Source of the DNA: Leptotrichia wadei
Lineage (GTDB): Bacteria > Fusobacteriota > Fusobacteriia > Fusobacteriales > Leptotrichiaceae
Length of the DNA: 64,000 nucleotides
Assembly (NCBI RefSeq): GCF_007990545.2
Contig: NZ_AP019829.2
Location: 1,550,001 to 1,614,000 of the forward strand
Reading direction: 5' to 3'
Part shown: piece after piece, positions 33,869-43,767 of the stretch
Position numbering within the stretch: position 1 is the first letter of the stretch
Layout of the letters: the number at the start of each line of letters is the position of its first letter
Position numbers and translations under genes: made by a program
Notes under the pieces: generated by a model
The model's database searches: none
Told to the model about the DNA's origin: nothing
The model's input: only the letters and a program-made list of their open reading frames with translations

Positions 33869-35986
33869 TTACTTTTTAATATCTAAGAAATCCTCTATTC
33901 CTTCTATATCAAGTTTATTGTCTATAAAATATTTAATTTTTAAATTATTAGGTACTAAAAACATATATTTATTTGAACTTAAATAACCATCTACTATATT
34001 TATTTTTCCTAATTCTATAGATTTTTCTATATCTTTTTCAAGAAAATCTTCTATTTTTTCCCTATCTATTCCATTTATTGCAATTTCACTTATACTTTCT
34101 TCTATAACTTGACTATTTGATAAAATCATATCATTTAATTCTCTAAAATCTTTTAAATTTAAAAATATCAACAATAATATCATCAATGTTCTATCTATTT
34201 TCGTACTTCTAAATGTTTTTATTGATTTTTTATTTTTTTCTAAATAAAAATATATCTTTTGTTTTAAAATAATACTTTTAGAAATAACTTCTAGACCTTT
34301 TCTTATATCTTCAGAATAATTTCCCCATGTTTTACTATTAAATAAAATTTTTTTCATTTCTTTTCTTAATTCATCAGTAATTTCTCCAACTTCTCCCAAA
34401 AACATGGGAGGTTTTCCGTCTTTTGCTTTTTCTACAAATATTTTTTTTATTTCTTCTTCTACTTTTTTTATTTTCCAAATTCCAGCAGCTAAATATATAT
34501 TATCATTTACATTTAATCTTATATCTAATGGTAACTCACCTATTTTACTTTGATTATTATATACTGAATACATCTCTTCTACTTTAAATTGAGTATAAAA
34601 CTCTGCTTTTTTTAATAATTTTTCAAGATTAACTCCTGCAATGATGCTATTATCCAATATTTCAATATATTTCTCTTTTAAAAGATGATTACAAATATTT
34701 GAAAACTCTTCATATTCAATATTTTTCCAAGTTTGATATTTTTGAATAATTTTTTTAAACTCTGATAAATTTATTTCACTCTTTTCAACTATTAAAGATA
34801 ATATTTGATGAGCCATTACATCATAAGGCTTCTTCACAACATCTATTTTGTCAACTTTTCCTTTTTTATAAATTGAAATCGCTGATAATCCTTGTAATAA
34901 ATCCCATTTTTCATCTGAAATAAAATGTAAATTATTTATTCCTGTTCTTCTGCCACTTCTACCTAATCTTTGAGCTAAGGATGATACAGAATGAGGAGCA
35001 TTGTATTGAACTATGCTATCAACTGCTCCTATATCTATCCCTAATTCAAGTGTTGATGTACAACATATTGTAAATAAATTTTTATTAGATTCTTTAGCAA
35101 AATTTTCTACCATTGTCCTGATGTTTTTGCTTACTGAAGCATGGTGAGAAAAATAACTTATATATTTTTTTTCTTTTTGAGATTTTTTCTTTAGATTAGC
35201 TGCTATCATTTCAACTTTTTGTCTTGTATTTGGAAAAACTAACATTGTTTCAGTTTTAGAATATTCATAAATCTTATTTAATGCTGCAATTTCATTAGAA
35301 TAAAAATTACAATCTATTTTTAATTCATTTTTCCCTTTATCTCTAATAATTTTTGTTATTCTTTTATTTTGAAATATTTCTTTTAAATCTAAGTAATTTT
35401 CTTCTGATACCGTTGCAGACATTCCTATCATCCTAGGATTATTATTTTTTATATACAGGCTCATTCTTTCAAGTAAAGATTTAAGTTGAATTCCTCGATT
35501 AGAACCAATAAAACTATGAATCTCATCTACAATTATATTTTCAACATTGTAAAATAATTTCCTCACTCTATCTGATTTTGTTACAAATAATGCTTCCAGA
35601 CTTTCAGGAGTTATTAACAATATCCCCTTGGGATTCTTTAAGATATCTCTCTTTTTACTTTGAGAAGCTTCTCCATGCCATCTAGTAACAGTTATTTCCA
35701 TATATTTACATAATTCTGAAATCCGATTAAATTGATCATTAATTAATGCAATTAATGGTGAGATATAAACTATCTTAATACCTTCTTCCCAATTTTCAAT
35801 ACTATTAATTGCAGGTAAAAAAGCTGCTTCTGTTTTTCCTGAGGCCGTAGGTGCAATTAAAATTAAATTATCTTCGCTTTCACTATAAAGTTTTATAGAA
35901 TGATCTTGTATTTTAGTAAATTGCTGCCATTTTTGATCATAGATATATCTTCTGATTTCTTTTTTTAACATATTATAAGTGTCCAT
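33869..35986 (-). CDS. Lhr-like DEAD/DEAH-box helicase (BrxHI-like)
   Basis: A 705-residue superfamily II helicase. Motif I is LIAPTASGKTEAAFLP, motif II DEIH in NIIVDEIHSFIG, motif III MSATVSEENYL, motif IV LVFPNTRQKVE, and motif VI QRLGRSGRRTG. The layout is close to Lhr-type and BREX BrxHI helicases. The start overlaps the stop of the upstream ATPase by one base. It has no methylase or phosphatase neighbours as BREX has. A DNA-processing or defence role together with the ATPase is inferred. Confidence 0.85.
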   Translation of the reverse strand: MDTYNMLKKEIRRYIYDQKWQQFTKIQDHSIKLYSESEDNLILIAPTASGKTEAAFLPAINSIENWEEGIKIVYISPLIALINDQFNRISELCKYMEITVTRWHGEASQSKKRDILKNPKGILLITPESLEALFVTKSDRVRKLFYNVENIIVDEIHSFIGSNRGIQLKSLLERMSLYIKNNNPRMIGMSATVSEENYLDLKEIFQNKRITKIIRDKGKNELKIDCNFYSNEIAALNKIYEYSKTETMLVFPNTRQKVEMIAANLKKKSQKEKKYISYFSHHASVSKNIRTMVENFAKESNKNLFTICCTSTLELGIDIGAVDSIVQYNAPHSVSSLAQRLGRSGRRTGINNLHFISDEKWDLLQGLSAISIYKKGKVDKIDVVKKPYDVMAHQILSLIVEKSEINLSEFKKIIQKYQTWKNIEYEEFSNICNHLLKEKYIEILDNSIIAGVNLEKLLKKAEFYTQFKVEEMYSVYNNQSKIGELPLDIRLNVNDNIYLAAGIWKIKKVEEEIKKIFVEKAKDGKPPMFLGEVGEITDELRKEMKKILFNSKTWGNYSEDIRKGLEVISKSIILKQKIYFYLEKNKKSIKTFRSTKIDRTLMILLLIFLNLKDFRELNDMILSNSQVIEESISEIAINGIDREKIEDFLEKDIEKSIELGKINIVDGYLSSNKYMFLVPNNLKIKYFIDNKLDIEGIEDFLDIKK

Positions 35987-37302
35987 TAAAATACCTCTAT
36001 TTCATCATCAAGATTATTTTCATCCTTTTCCACTTTATTCATTTTTCCTAATTTTGCTTCTATTATTGCTATTATATTTTCATTTGGATTCTGTCTTATT
36101 AAATCTAAAATTTCAATATAATCCTTTATTACTGCTCTCGGTGTCAAAAATTCATCTGCTCCCGGAAGATTTAATTTTCCTTCCATGTATAATCTTATTT
36201 CATTTGCATCTAGTTCTATAGAAGTTTTATAATTTACATTGTAAATATCTCTCAGTCTTTCTAAAAGAATAAATATCTCTTCATTATTCAAAGGTTTTAA
36301 TAATAATACAGATTTCTTCGTATTAATTAAATTTGATAAATTATCATTCTCTGTCCCTAATCTCCCTTTTAATGCTTCATAACTTGACATTCCTCTGCCT
36401 TTGTCATATACTGTTTTTTTAGTTGCGCCAAAATTTATAAACATTCCTCTTGCCTTATTAGATTTACATTCATTAAAAATATTTAATATCTTTTCATAAT
36501 TTTTTTCTCTTGTTTGTGATTGAGGTATCTTATATAAATTAACTAATTCATCAAAATTAACTACAAAACCCGAGTATCCCATATCTAAAATTAATTCTCC
36601 AAATGTTTTCAAGGCCTCATACCAGTTATCATCATTGATTATTTTTCCAATTCCTAATTCCTTTTTTGCTTCAGTTTTAGTTTCAATATTTCCTCGTAAC
36701 CATCTTAAAGCTTTCTCTTTCTTATCATAATCTTCTTCTAATATTCCTATATAATATTGAATAATTGCTTGACCAAATTCATAGGAGATTGATGATGTCG
36801 TAAACGAAGAAGTTAAATTTAATATTTCTTTTTCAATAAATTGTGGATTTTTATCCAGTTCTTCTGCTTTTAAATTTTTATTATTTATGATTTGATTCTT
36901 GACTTTTTCTATCCAGATTTCTATTATTGTATTTATAGCTCTTCCATTTTGAGCAGTTTGAACTACTATATTATCTATTATTTCACTGTAAAGAGCTTTT
37001 GATTTTCCATCTGTTGAATAAAATCTTCTTGTAGGATTCAAGTCAACTGTAGAAACAGCAAAATTCTTTTGTAAGGCAATGGATTCTATTGTCCTCAACA
37101 TAAAACTTTTTCCTGAACCAAAATCTCCTACCCAAAATTTTATTTCACTATCTCCTTCAGTTATTTTATCTAATATTTTTACTATTTCCTGAACTTCATT
37201 GTTTCTTCCAACTAACAAATGCTGTATTCCTCTTCTGGGAGTTATCCCTCCCTCTATTGCTTTAATCACACTATCTGCTTCTTTGAGATTTATCTTAATC
37301 AT
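35986..37302 (-). CDS. BrxD-like ATPase (DUF2791)
   Basis: A 438-residue P-loop ATPase. The N-terminus RRGIQHLLVGRNNEVQEI precedes Walker A in GDFGSGKSFMLRTIES. A Walker B-like stretch is GYSGFVVNFDELVNLY. This matches the BrxD/DUF2791 family seen in type 2 BREX and in TerB-linked systems with an SF2 helicase. The gene overlaps its downstream partner by one base and the decayed TerB-C frame by 8 bp, so all three formed one translational unit. Confidence 0.85.
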   Translation of the reverse strand: MIKINLKEADSVIKAIEGGITPRRGIQHLLVGRNNEVQEIVKILDKITEGDSEIKFWVGDFGSGKSFMLRTIESIALQKNFAVSTVDLNPTRRFYSTDGKSKALYSEIIDNIVVQTAQNGRAINTIIEIWIEKVKNQIINNKNLKAEELDKNPQFIEKEILNLTSSFTTSSISYEFGQAIIQYYIGILEEDYDKKEKALRWLRGNIETKTEAKKELGIGKIINDDNWYEALKTFGELILDMGYSGFVVNFDELVNLYKIPQSQTREKNYEKILNIFNECKSNKARGMFINFGATKKTVYDKGRGMSSYEALKGRLGTENDNLSNLINTKKSVLLLKPLNNEEIFILLERLRDIYNVNYKTSIELDANEIRLYMEGKLNLPGADEFLTPRAVIKDYIEILDLIRQNPNENIIAIIEAKLGKMNKVEKDENNLDDEIEVF

Positions 37303-39221
37303 TTTCTTTCAGCCACTCCTTTATATCGTCAATATAAAATTCATCTATTTTTACAGTATTATTTTCAAGAATTATTACCTGATCATTTACAATATCATAT
37401 AACTCTTTATTTATAGAATCTATGTAAGCATTTAATGACATATTTTTTTCCTTAGCATAATTTTTCAAATCATTTTCGCCTATTTTTTGAGTTTCTATTA
37501 TTACTTTCAATACTTCTTTTATTTTATTATCCTGAAAATTTTCTATTTTTTCTTGTTCTTTATTCTCAACAACTACATCTTTTTGTTCTTCATTACAAAT
37601 TTTACTAATATCAGCTTCTTCATTTTCTTCTTTTAAATATTCTTCTAAAATATTAACTGTTTCAGCAAATTTCTCTTTTGTCACTTTCACTTTTTCTAAA
37701 TTCAAATCTATTTTTTTCATTTTCTGAAACTTTAATAATTTTAATTCCTCGTATATTTTTTGAGTTATTTCATTATCTTTGTCTAATAGTTTTTTATAAT
37801 CTTGAAATCTATTAGCAGATATTATTTTTTCTAACATTTTTACTTCAGTTTTTTTCAATTCTCTCTTTTTATTCAATAGAAATAAATAAAATAATTTATC
37901 GTCACTATTTTGTTCTTTTTTCAATAATTCTTTTATTATTTTTTCCAAATTCTCATCATTATTAAATCTTATTATTAAATTTATTTTTTCTCATTGAATA
38001 ATTCTATATATCCTAATTTTAGTTTCCAATCTTTAGGATAGTTTTTATCTCATAATCTAAAATTGATTCAATTTTTCTTTGGATATCTTAAAATTTTCAA
38101 TATTTTCTAATAATTCATTTGACATTGATTTAGGAAAAAATTTTTTATACTTTCTAATTCTTTTTCTGTTTCAAGTATTTTATAATTTGGTATAAAACTC
38201 CTAATTTTATTTTCAATCATTTTTAAAAGTGCATATATTCCCTCTATTTCATTATATTCAAAATAAACATGATCTTGTAAATTTAAAATAGCACTTATAA
38301 TTTTTTTGCTTTTCTTTTTTAGTTTTTCTTCTGTTTTTACTCTTTCTTCTATAATCTTCCATTCATCTAAATATAAAAGAATCATTTGCTTCTTAGCCTC
38401 ATAATTATTCCAAATTTTAGTTTGTCTAAAACTAGTTTTCTCCAATATTCTTTGTTCCAACTCTGAGAATTTATGTTCTTCTCTAAATTTCCCATTTTTA
38501 TCCCAATATCTATATGGCAATCCATTTGGTGTTAAATTATAATACACCATAATTTCATTATTTAACTTAGGCAATTTTTCTAAATATTTATTTATTTCAT
38601 CTATTACAACTTCACTCGCCTTTTTTTGTAAAATATTCCAAAAATCTTGAAAATAATAATAATTCCTTATGTTTTTTCTAATTCCATTGTACTTACTATT
38701 TATTATCCGTATTCCTCCATAAAAAATATTCTTAAAAGTTTCTCCTTTAAAAACATAATTTTCCTTTTCAAATTTTTCAATTTCTTTAATAAGTATTCTA
38801 TTTTTATTTTTTAACTCAGTATCTGAAATTTCAAATATTTTATTATAAAGTTCTAAAATTTTTTCTCTCAAAAATGGAACTTTTAGTTCACTAAAATAAT
38901 AATTATCTATATTGCCTAATTTAATTTCCCAATTATTAATAATTTTTGTATCATCTTCTTTAAATTTAGAATAGTCAATTTTTTCTTCTTTAAAGTTCGT
39001 AATATCTATTATATTATGTTCTTTATTATTATTTATCAAATTTTTTTGAAAATCTCTTTTTTCGACTCATGACTTTTATTTTCTAAAAGTTCTTTTTCTT
39101 TTATTTTTGATTTTTTTTGATTATTTTTACAATTTAAAATTTTAGTTATTTCCTTATTTACTTCTGCAAAAATTTCTCTTATCAACTCTGAAATATAATT
39201 TTTCATATTTTTACCTTTCAA
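37295..39221 (-). pseudogene. TerB-C-domain-like protein, broken by several frameshifts
   Basis: Three open pieces lie in series: 39221-39036, 39039-38107 (TTG start) and 37948-37295 (TTG start). Between them other frames continue the text: SNELLENIENFKISKEKLNQ, then KDWKLKLGYIELFNEKK, then INLIIRFNNDENLEKIIKEL. At least four shifts in A/T runs are needed to join them into one protein of about 640 residues. The C-terminal end (LNAYIDSINKELYDIVNDQ, DEFYIDDIKEWL) looks like the TerB-C domain linked to DUF2791 ATPases and helicases. The gene is probably dead, or the pieces are sequence errors. Confidence 0.6.
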
Positions 39222-39428
39222 GTAAAACTCTTCTTATAATTTTAATAATAAAACTGCCTTAAAAACAAACTTAAAAGTTACTACTACTTTACTCAAAAAT
39301 TTAATTTTATATAATTTTTATAATCCTATTTTCTTTAATCTCACAACTTTTTTCAATTTTATCCCAGTTTTTTTTCTAATTTTCTTCAATAAACAAACTT
39401 GTAGTTAAAAATAATCTATTTCAACCTA
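39222..39428. other. AT-rich gap, nothing clear
   Basis: The 207 bp between the TerB-like remnant and the next gene hold no clear ORF, repeat or strong hairpin. Confidence 0.4.
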
Positions 39429-40121
39429 CTAATACCCAAAATCAGGATTCTCAATCACCCATTTCCCATTCTTCTTATTAGCTTCCAAAATTTCTTTTCT
39501 TCCTACATATTTCCCATTTTTTGTAATTTGTTCTAATTCTTGGTCCATCATTTCTAATTGAATTTCACCCATTATTTTAAAATATTTTTTCATAGCTTTT
39601 TCATCATTTTGTGAAATTGATTTTTGATATTCTTCCATTGTTTTTCCTGTTTTTTTCTTAAAAGATTCATTCATTTTTTTAGTCATTTCTCCAGATTTTT
39701 CAAACATTTTGTCTATGCTCATTTCATCTGTATTTACAGGAAATCCCAATTTAACTTTTACATATGCTTTTTCTCCATTGATATAATCTATTTTTTCTAT
39801 ATCAATCTTGTAATATTTATACATTGTATCCACCATTTTAGAAAAATAATCCTCTCCAAAAAAAGAACCCATCATTTCTTTCATCTGATTCGACCCATCT
39901 TTTTGACTTCCAGCAAAAACTCCATTCATCATTTTATTCATCATTCCAAACATTTCCTCTTTTGAATAAATTCTACTCACTTCTTTTTCAATTTGAGAAT
40001 TGTAATCTGAAAGAATACTTTGATTAAGCTTTACTGCTGGTTCTACTTCCACTTGATATTTTTTTTCTGTAAAAGTTGATAAACTTAGTAATACAAATAA
40101 ACTTAAAACTATTTTTTTCAT
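39429..40121 (-). CDS. exported protein of unknown function
   Basis: A 230-residue protein with an N-terminal signal sequence (MKKIVLSLFVLLSLSTF) and no lipobox cysteine. The mature part is helical and charged, rich in Met, Lys and Glu (FGMMNKMMNGVFAGSQ; later KMFEKSGEMTKKMNESFKKK), ending in a small beta region (GKWVIENPDFGY). The ATG at 40121 follows GGAGG by 7 nt. I do not recognise a family. It is monocistronic. Confidence 0.75.
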   Translation of the reverse strand: MKKIVLSLFVLLSLSTFTEKKYQVEVEPAVKLNQSILSDYNSQIEKEVSRIYSKEEMFGMMNKMMNGVFAGSQKDGSNQMKEMMGSFFGEDYFSKMVDTMYKYYKIDIEKIDYINGEKAYVKVKLGFPVNTDEMSIDKMFEKSGEMTKKMNESFKKKTGKTMEEYQKSISQNDEKAMKKYFKIMGEIQLEMMDQELEQITKNGKYVGRKEILEANKKNGKWVIENPDFGY

Positions 40122-40173
40122 ATTTGCCTCCAAAAATAAATTTAAACTTCAAAGTTATAGTTATTCTACAGCT

Positions 40174-40202
40174 ATTATACCTTAATTGCTCTAAAAATTA
40201 AA
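40174..40202 (-). promoter_or_regulatory. promoter of the exported protein gene
   Basis: The minus strand has TTTAAT, 17 bp, then a perfect TATAAT (40174-40179), about 53 bp before the start codon. Confidence 0.45.
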
Positions 40203-40267
40203 GAAAAATAATTTTAACTCAAAATTTTTTTAATATTTTTTTATTTCTGAGTACCACCGTAACACTC

Positions 40268-40284
40268 TATAATTGAATTATAGT
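40268..40284. repeat. 17-bp palindrome
   Basis: CTATAATT-G-AATTATAG is a perfect 8-1-8 inverted repeat between two divergent transcription units. It may be an operator. The remainder of 40203-40590 shows only AT-rich sequence with no convincing ORF. Confidence 0.4.
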
Positions 40285-40591
40285 AAAATTGTTTTCTATA
40301 TTTGAAGTTTAGTTTTTACACACAAGAGTATTAAATAATATTTTTATTAGTAACTACAACTTTACTTAAAAATCCTCCATGTTGTTAATTTTTAAAGCAA
40401 AACTTAATCATGAATGCTGACATAAAAAGCTAGGTACATTTTATTTTATTTTAGTTTCTCTCAAATTTTTCTTTACATGAATATTTTCTTGATATACACT
40501 TTTTTTTCTATTATTTCAAAACTTCTCAAGAGATTATATTATGAAAAAAAATATTTTTTTAAATATATTTATAACAATTTTTGTTTCAAAA

Positions 40592-40606
40592 TTGTAATAA
40601 TTATAT
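40592..40606 (+). promoter_or_regulatory. PerR-box-like site upstream of dps
   Basis: TTGTAATAATTATAT matches the PerR consensus TTATAATNATTATAA at 12 of 14 fixed positions. It lies 26 bp upstream of the dps -35 element. A PerR gene is present in this window. The location upstream of -35 is not the most typical for repression. Confidence 0.4.
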
Positions 40607-40631
40607 TTATAAAATAATTATAAAATATTTG

Positions 40632-40660
40632 TTGACAATTTATCTTATTTTTGATATAAT
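40632..40660 (+). promoter_or_regulatory. dps promoter, perfect consensus
   Basis: TTGACA (40632-40637), 17 bp, TATAAT (40655-40660). Both hexamers are perfect, so dps should be strongly expressed unless repressed. Confidence 0.85.
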
Positions 40661-40711
40661 CAAAATGTATTTGAGATAGAAATACAAATTATAATTTAGG
40701 GAGTGATAAAT

Positions 40712-41149
40712 ATGTCAAAAACAATTGAAAAATTAAATCTTTATTTAGCAAATTTAAACGTATTATACAGAAAAGTTCAAAATTACCACTGGAATATTGT
40801 TGGTGCAGGTTTCTTTTCTGTTCATGCAAAATTGGAAGAATACTATGATGCATTAAATGAACAAATTGATGATGTAGCTGAAAGAATCCTTTCAATCGGT
40901 GGTCGTCCTTTAGGAACACTAAAAGATTACTTAGCAGTTACTACTATTAAAGAAGCTGAAAACAAAGAAATATCTATTGCTGATGCAGTTGCTGACGTTA
41001 AAAAAGAATTTGAAGCAATGTTAAAATTAGTAAAAGAAGTTAAAGAAACTGCAGATTCAGAAAATGATTATGGAACATCTGCAATGGTTGATGAATATAT
41101 CAGCACTTATGAAAAAGATTTATGGATGTTAAACGCATACTTAAAATAA
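40712..41149 (+). CDS. dps: Dps ferritin-like DNA-protection protein
   Basis: A 145-residue protein of the Dps family, a 12-subunit shell that oxidises and stores iron with hydrogen peroxide. The ferroxidase ligands are visible with the right spacing: His26 in NYHWN, His38 in FFSVHAK, Asp53 and Glu57 in QIDDVAERI. The ATG at 40712 is chosen for the GGGAG upstream; a GTG at 40703 is also in frame. A consensus promoter precedes and a terminator follows, so it is monocistronic. Confidence 0.95.
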   Translation: MSKTIEKLNLYLANLNVLYRKVQNYHWNIVGAGFFSVHAKLEEYYDALNEQIDDVAERILSIGGRPLGTLKDYLAVTTIKEAENKEISIADAVADVKKEFEAMLKLVKEVKETADSENDYGTSAMVDEYISTYEKDLWMLNAYLK

Positions 41150-41212
41150 ATCTTTAAACAATAGACAAAACTTTACAGAATTATTAAAATTGCCTATTAT
41201 ATATACTTTTGG

Positions 41213-41246
41213 GAGAAAGTCTTTTTATAGATTTTCTCTTTTTTAT
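41213..41246 (+). terminator. terminator after dps
   Basis: GAGAAAGTCT pairs with AGATTTTCTC (10 bp, one G-U) around a 6-nt loop, followed by TTTTTTATTTT. Confidence 0.8.
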
Positions 41247-41254
41247 TTTCATAG

Positions 41255-41283
41255 TTGCATTTTTTATTAAAAAATGTTATAAT
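41255..41283 (+). promoter_or_regulatory. comM promoter (extended -10)
   Basis: TTGCAT (41255-41260), 17 bp with TGT before TATAAT (41278-41283). The extended -10 makes up for the weak -35. Confidence 0.6.
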
Positions 41284-41316
41284 TAATTATTAACGAAAAA
41301 TTAAAGGGTGGGAGTT

Positions 41317-42840
41317 ATGGCAATAAGTTTATTTAGCTGCAGTTATTTGGGAGTCGATACCTATGTTGTAGAGGTGGAAGTTGACCTTTCCAGAGGACTG
41401 CCTGTTTTTAATATAGTTGGAATGGGAGATCAAGCCATTTCAGAAAGTAAGGAGCGAATTAGAAGCTGCTTTAAAAATGTGGGATTTGAGTTCCCAGTCA
41501 GGCGTGTGCTAGTAAATTTATCGCCTGCAAATATTAGAAAAAAAGGAAGCCATTTTGATTTAAGCATATTTTTAGGCATACTTGCCAACACAGGACATAT
41601 TTCAAATATAGAAATATTAAAAAAATACCTAATTTTGGGAGAAATTTCCCTAAATGGAAAAATAAAATCAATAAATGGAGCAATAAATGCCACAATCTTA
41701 GCAAAGGAAACCGACTTTAAAGGAGTTATCGTTCCAATGGAAAATTATAACGAAGCAAAGCTGATTTCAGGAGCAGAAATTATTCCAGTTGATGAAATTA
41801 GCGAACTTCTGGACTTTCTAGATGGAAAAATTGATGTGGAAACTTTATGCAAAAAAGCCGTTGAAATGGATACTTCAAAAATTGAAAAGGATAAGAAGCC
41901 AGAAGAAGCCATTGATTTTTCAGATGTAAAAGGGCAGCTTATGGCAAAAAGGGCTTTAGAAATCGCAGCAGCCGGTGGACACAACGTGTTTTTAATAGGC
42001 GACCCAGGTTCAGGTAAATCAATGCTTGCTAAAAGATTTAATACAATTTTGCCTGACATGCTAGAAGAAGAAATAATCGAAACAACCAAAATTTACAGCA
42101 TTTCAGGAATGCTTAGCCAAAAAGAACCAATAATCCGCAAAAGACCATTCAGAGCACCCCATTATTCAGCAACGCAAGTGGCACTTGTAGGCGGTGCAAA
42201 CAGAGTCGGAGAAATAACATTAGCACTAAACGGAGTATTTTTTCTAGATGAAATTGGAGAATTTGAGGGAAAAACACTAGAAGCGCTACGGCAGCCTCTG
42301 GAAGATGGAAAAATCGTTATTTCCAGAGCAAATTTCAGTGTAACTTATCCTGTAAAAAATATCACGATAACGGCTTCAAATCCGACTCCAAGCGGCTACT
42401 TTTCCGATAATCCGCTATGCAGCGACAGTCTGAAAGAAATAAAACGTTATCAAAAAAAATTTTCAGGACCTCTTCTTGACCGAATGGATCTTTACGTTGA
42501 AATGCATCAGCTAAAAAAAGATGAAATTTTTGACGAATCTCTTTCAGAAAAATCAAAAGACATCCAAAAAAGAGTAATAAAAGCCAGAGAGATCCAAAAA
42601 CAGCGATTTAATTCAAATACGCTAAACAGGGATATGAACAAAAAGCAATTAAACAAATATTGCAAAATTGACAAGGAAAGTCAAGAAATTATGAAAGCCG
42701 CCATCGACAATCTAAAATTGTCAGTCAGAATGTTCGACAAAATACTAAAAATTTCAAGAACAATAGCAGATTTAGATGGGCAGGAAAATATAAAAAAAGA
42801 GCATTTATTAGAAGCCCTAAATTATCGAAAAAAACAGTAA
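41317..42840 (+). CDS. comM: YifB/ComM family Mg-chelatase-like AAA+ ATPase
   Basis: A 507-residue protein. The N-terminal domain (YVVEVEVDLSRGLPVFNIVG) is the ChlI-like Lon-fold region, then Walker A GDPGSGKSMLAKRF, Walker B-like FFLDEIGEFE and arginine motifs. ComM is a helicase that drives branch migration during natural transformation in other bacteria. The ATG at 41317 lies after GGGTGGGAG; an in-frame GTG precedes it. Competence in this organism is unproven. Confidence 0.9.
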   Translation: MAISLFSCSYLGVDTYVVEVEVDLSRGLPVFNIVGMGDQAISESKERIRSCFKNVGFEFPVRRVLVNLSPANIRKKGSHFDLSIFLGILANTGHISNIEILKKYLILGEISLNGKIKSINGAINATILAKETDFKGVIVPMENYNEAKLISGAEIIPVDEISELLDFLDGKIDVETLCKKAVEMDTSKIEKDKKPEEAIDFSDVKGQLMAKRALEIAAAGGHNVFLIGDPGSGKSMLAKRFNTILPDMLEEEIIETTKIYSISGMLSQKEPIIRKRPFRAPHYSATQVALVGGANRVGEITLALNGVFFLDEIGEFEGKTLEALRQPLEDGKIVISRANFSVTYPVKNITITASNPTPSGYFSDNPLCSDSLKEIKRYQKKFSGPLLDRMDLYVEMHQLKKDEIFDESLSEKSKDIQKRVIKAREIQKQRFNSNTLNRDMNKKQLNKYCKIDKESQEIMKAAIDNLKLSVRMFDKILKISRTIADLDGQENIKKEHLLEALNYRKKQ

Positions 42841-43022
42841 TTTTTTATTTGGCAACAATTTATTAAAAAAATTGTAAAAAATTGTTATTCCTGATATTTT
42901 CCATTGATGTTACAGATTCATTATAAATCCTGCTTAATAAAAAACTAAATTCATATAATTTTTAGCAGTCTAATTTAAAATAGGTTTGAATATTTATGGA
43001 GATTACTTAATCATAATAAAAA

Positions 43023-43043
43023 TAAGGGACTTAAAATCCCTTA
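43023..43043. repeat. short palindrome, AAGGGA family, copy 1
   Basis: TAAGGGA-CTTAAAA-TCCCTTA, 7-bp stem. One of four similar intergenic hairpins in this window (also 43088, 47356, 55517). The rest of 42841-43160 is AT-rich with a possible weak hairpin after comM (AACAATTT/AAATTGTT). Confidence 0.4.
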
Positions 43044-43087
43044 TAAAGATACAGTTTAAAAAAACTATTTTATTTACTTATTTAATT

Positions 43088-43109
43088 ACAAGGGGCTTTG
43101 ACCCCTTGT
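43088..43109. repeat. short palindrome, AAGGGG family, copy 2
   Basis: ACAAGGGG-CTTTGA-CCCCTTGT, 8-bp perfect stem with 6-nt loop, between the convergent comM and engB genes. It may act as a bidirectional stop. Confidence 0.45.
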
Positions 43110-43160
43110 TAAAATAACTTTTGCTTTTTTGAAAATTAATTTGAAAATCAATAGAAATTT

Positions 43161-43751
43161 TTATTTTTTTTCATTAACTCTTTCTCCAATAAAATCAAGC
43201 AATTCTTTTCTTCCAGTATTTTTTAAGGAAGAATAAAAAAATACATCTTCATTTTTAAACACAAGTTTTTTCTTAATTTCCTTTAACTGCTTAAATTTTT
43301 CATTATTAGACAATTTATCAGCCTTTGTAAAAATTATATAATATTCAATTCCAAAATGTTCCAGCCACTTTAACATTTCCATATCCTCGCCTGTTGGGAT
43401 TCTACGCAAATCCAGCAAAAGGAATACAACTTTTTCACGATCTGACATAAGATAGCCTTCTATTGTTTTTCCCCAGTTTTTCCTTACTGAATCAGGTACT
43501 TTCGCAAATCCATATCCTGGCAAGTCTACAAAATGAATTGCATTATTTATCAAAAAATAATTTATAAGCTGTGTTCTTCCTGGAGTTTTACTTGTTCTTG
43601 CAAGATTTTTTCTCTTTGTAAGAGAATTTATAAGCGAAGACTTTCCAACATTTGATCTTCCGATAAATGAAAACTCCACAACGTTGTTAAATTTTGGATA
43701 ATCCTTTTCCATAACTGCCGATTTTACAAATTCTGACTTATTTATTTCCAT
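43161..43751 (-). CDS. engB: ribosome-biogenesis GTP-binding protein EngB/YsxC
   Basis: A 196-residue GTPase of the TrmE-Era-EngA-YihA group. G1 is GRSNVGKSS (31-39), G3 is DLPGYG, G4 is TKAD, and SRRSRTPGRTQ-like switch text appears as TSKTPGRTQLINYF. It assists assembly of the large ribosomal subunit. GAGGTG precedes the ATG. It follows the LCP gene by 16 bp in an apparent coaE-LCP-engB operon. Confidence 0.95.
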   Translation of the reverse strand: MEINKSEFVKSAVMEKDYPKFNNVVEFSFIGRSNVGKSSLINSLTKRKNLARTSKTPGRTQLINYFLINNAIHFVDLPGYGFAKVPDSVRKNWGKTIEGYLMSDREKVVFLLLDLRRIPTGEDMEMLKWLEHFGIEYYIIFTKADKLSNNEKFKQLKEIKKKLVFKNEDVFFYSSLKNTGRKELLDFIGERVNEKK

Positions 43752-43767
43752 ATTTCACCTCTTTGTT

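Noticed and set aside
33869-37302. BREX phage-exclusion system
   Set aside because: Only BrxD-like and BrxHI-like genes occur. PglX, PglZ, BrxC and BrxL are missing, and a TerB-C-like gene is there instead.
40475-40618. Plus-strand frame of about 46 codons upstream of dps
   Set aside because: It has no ribosome site and is composed of Ile, Phe, Tyr and Lys as expected from AT-rich sequence; it also contains the PerR-like site.
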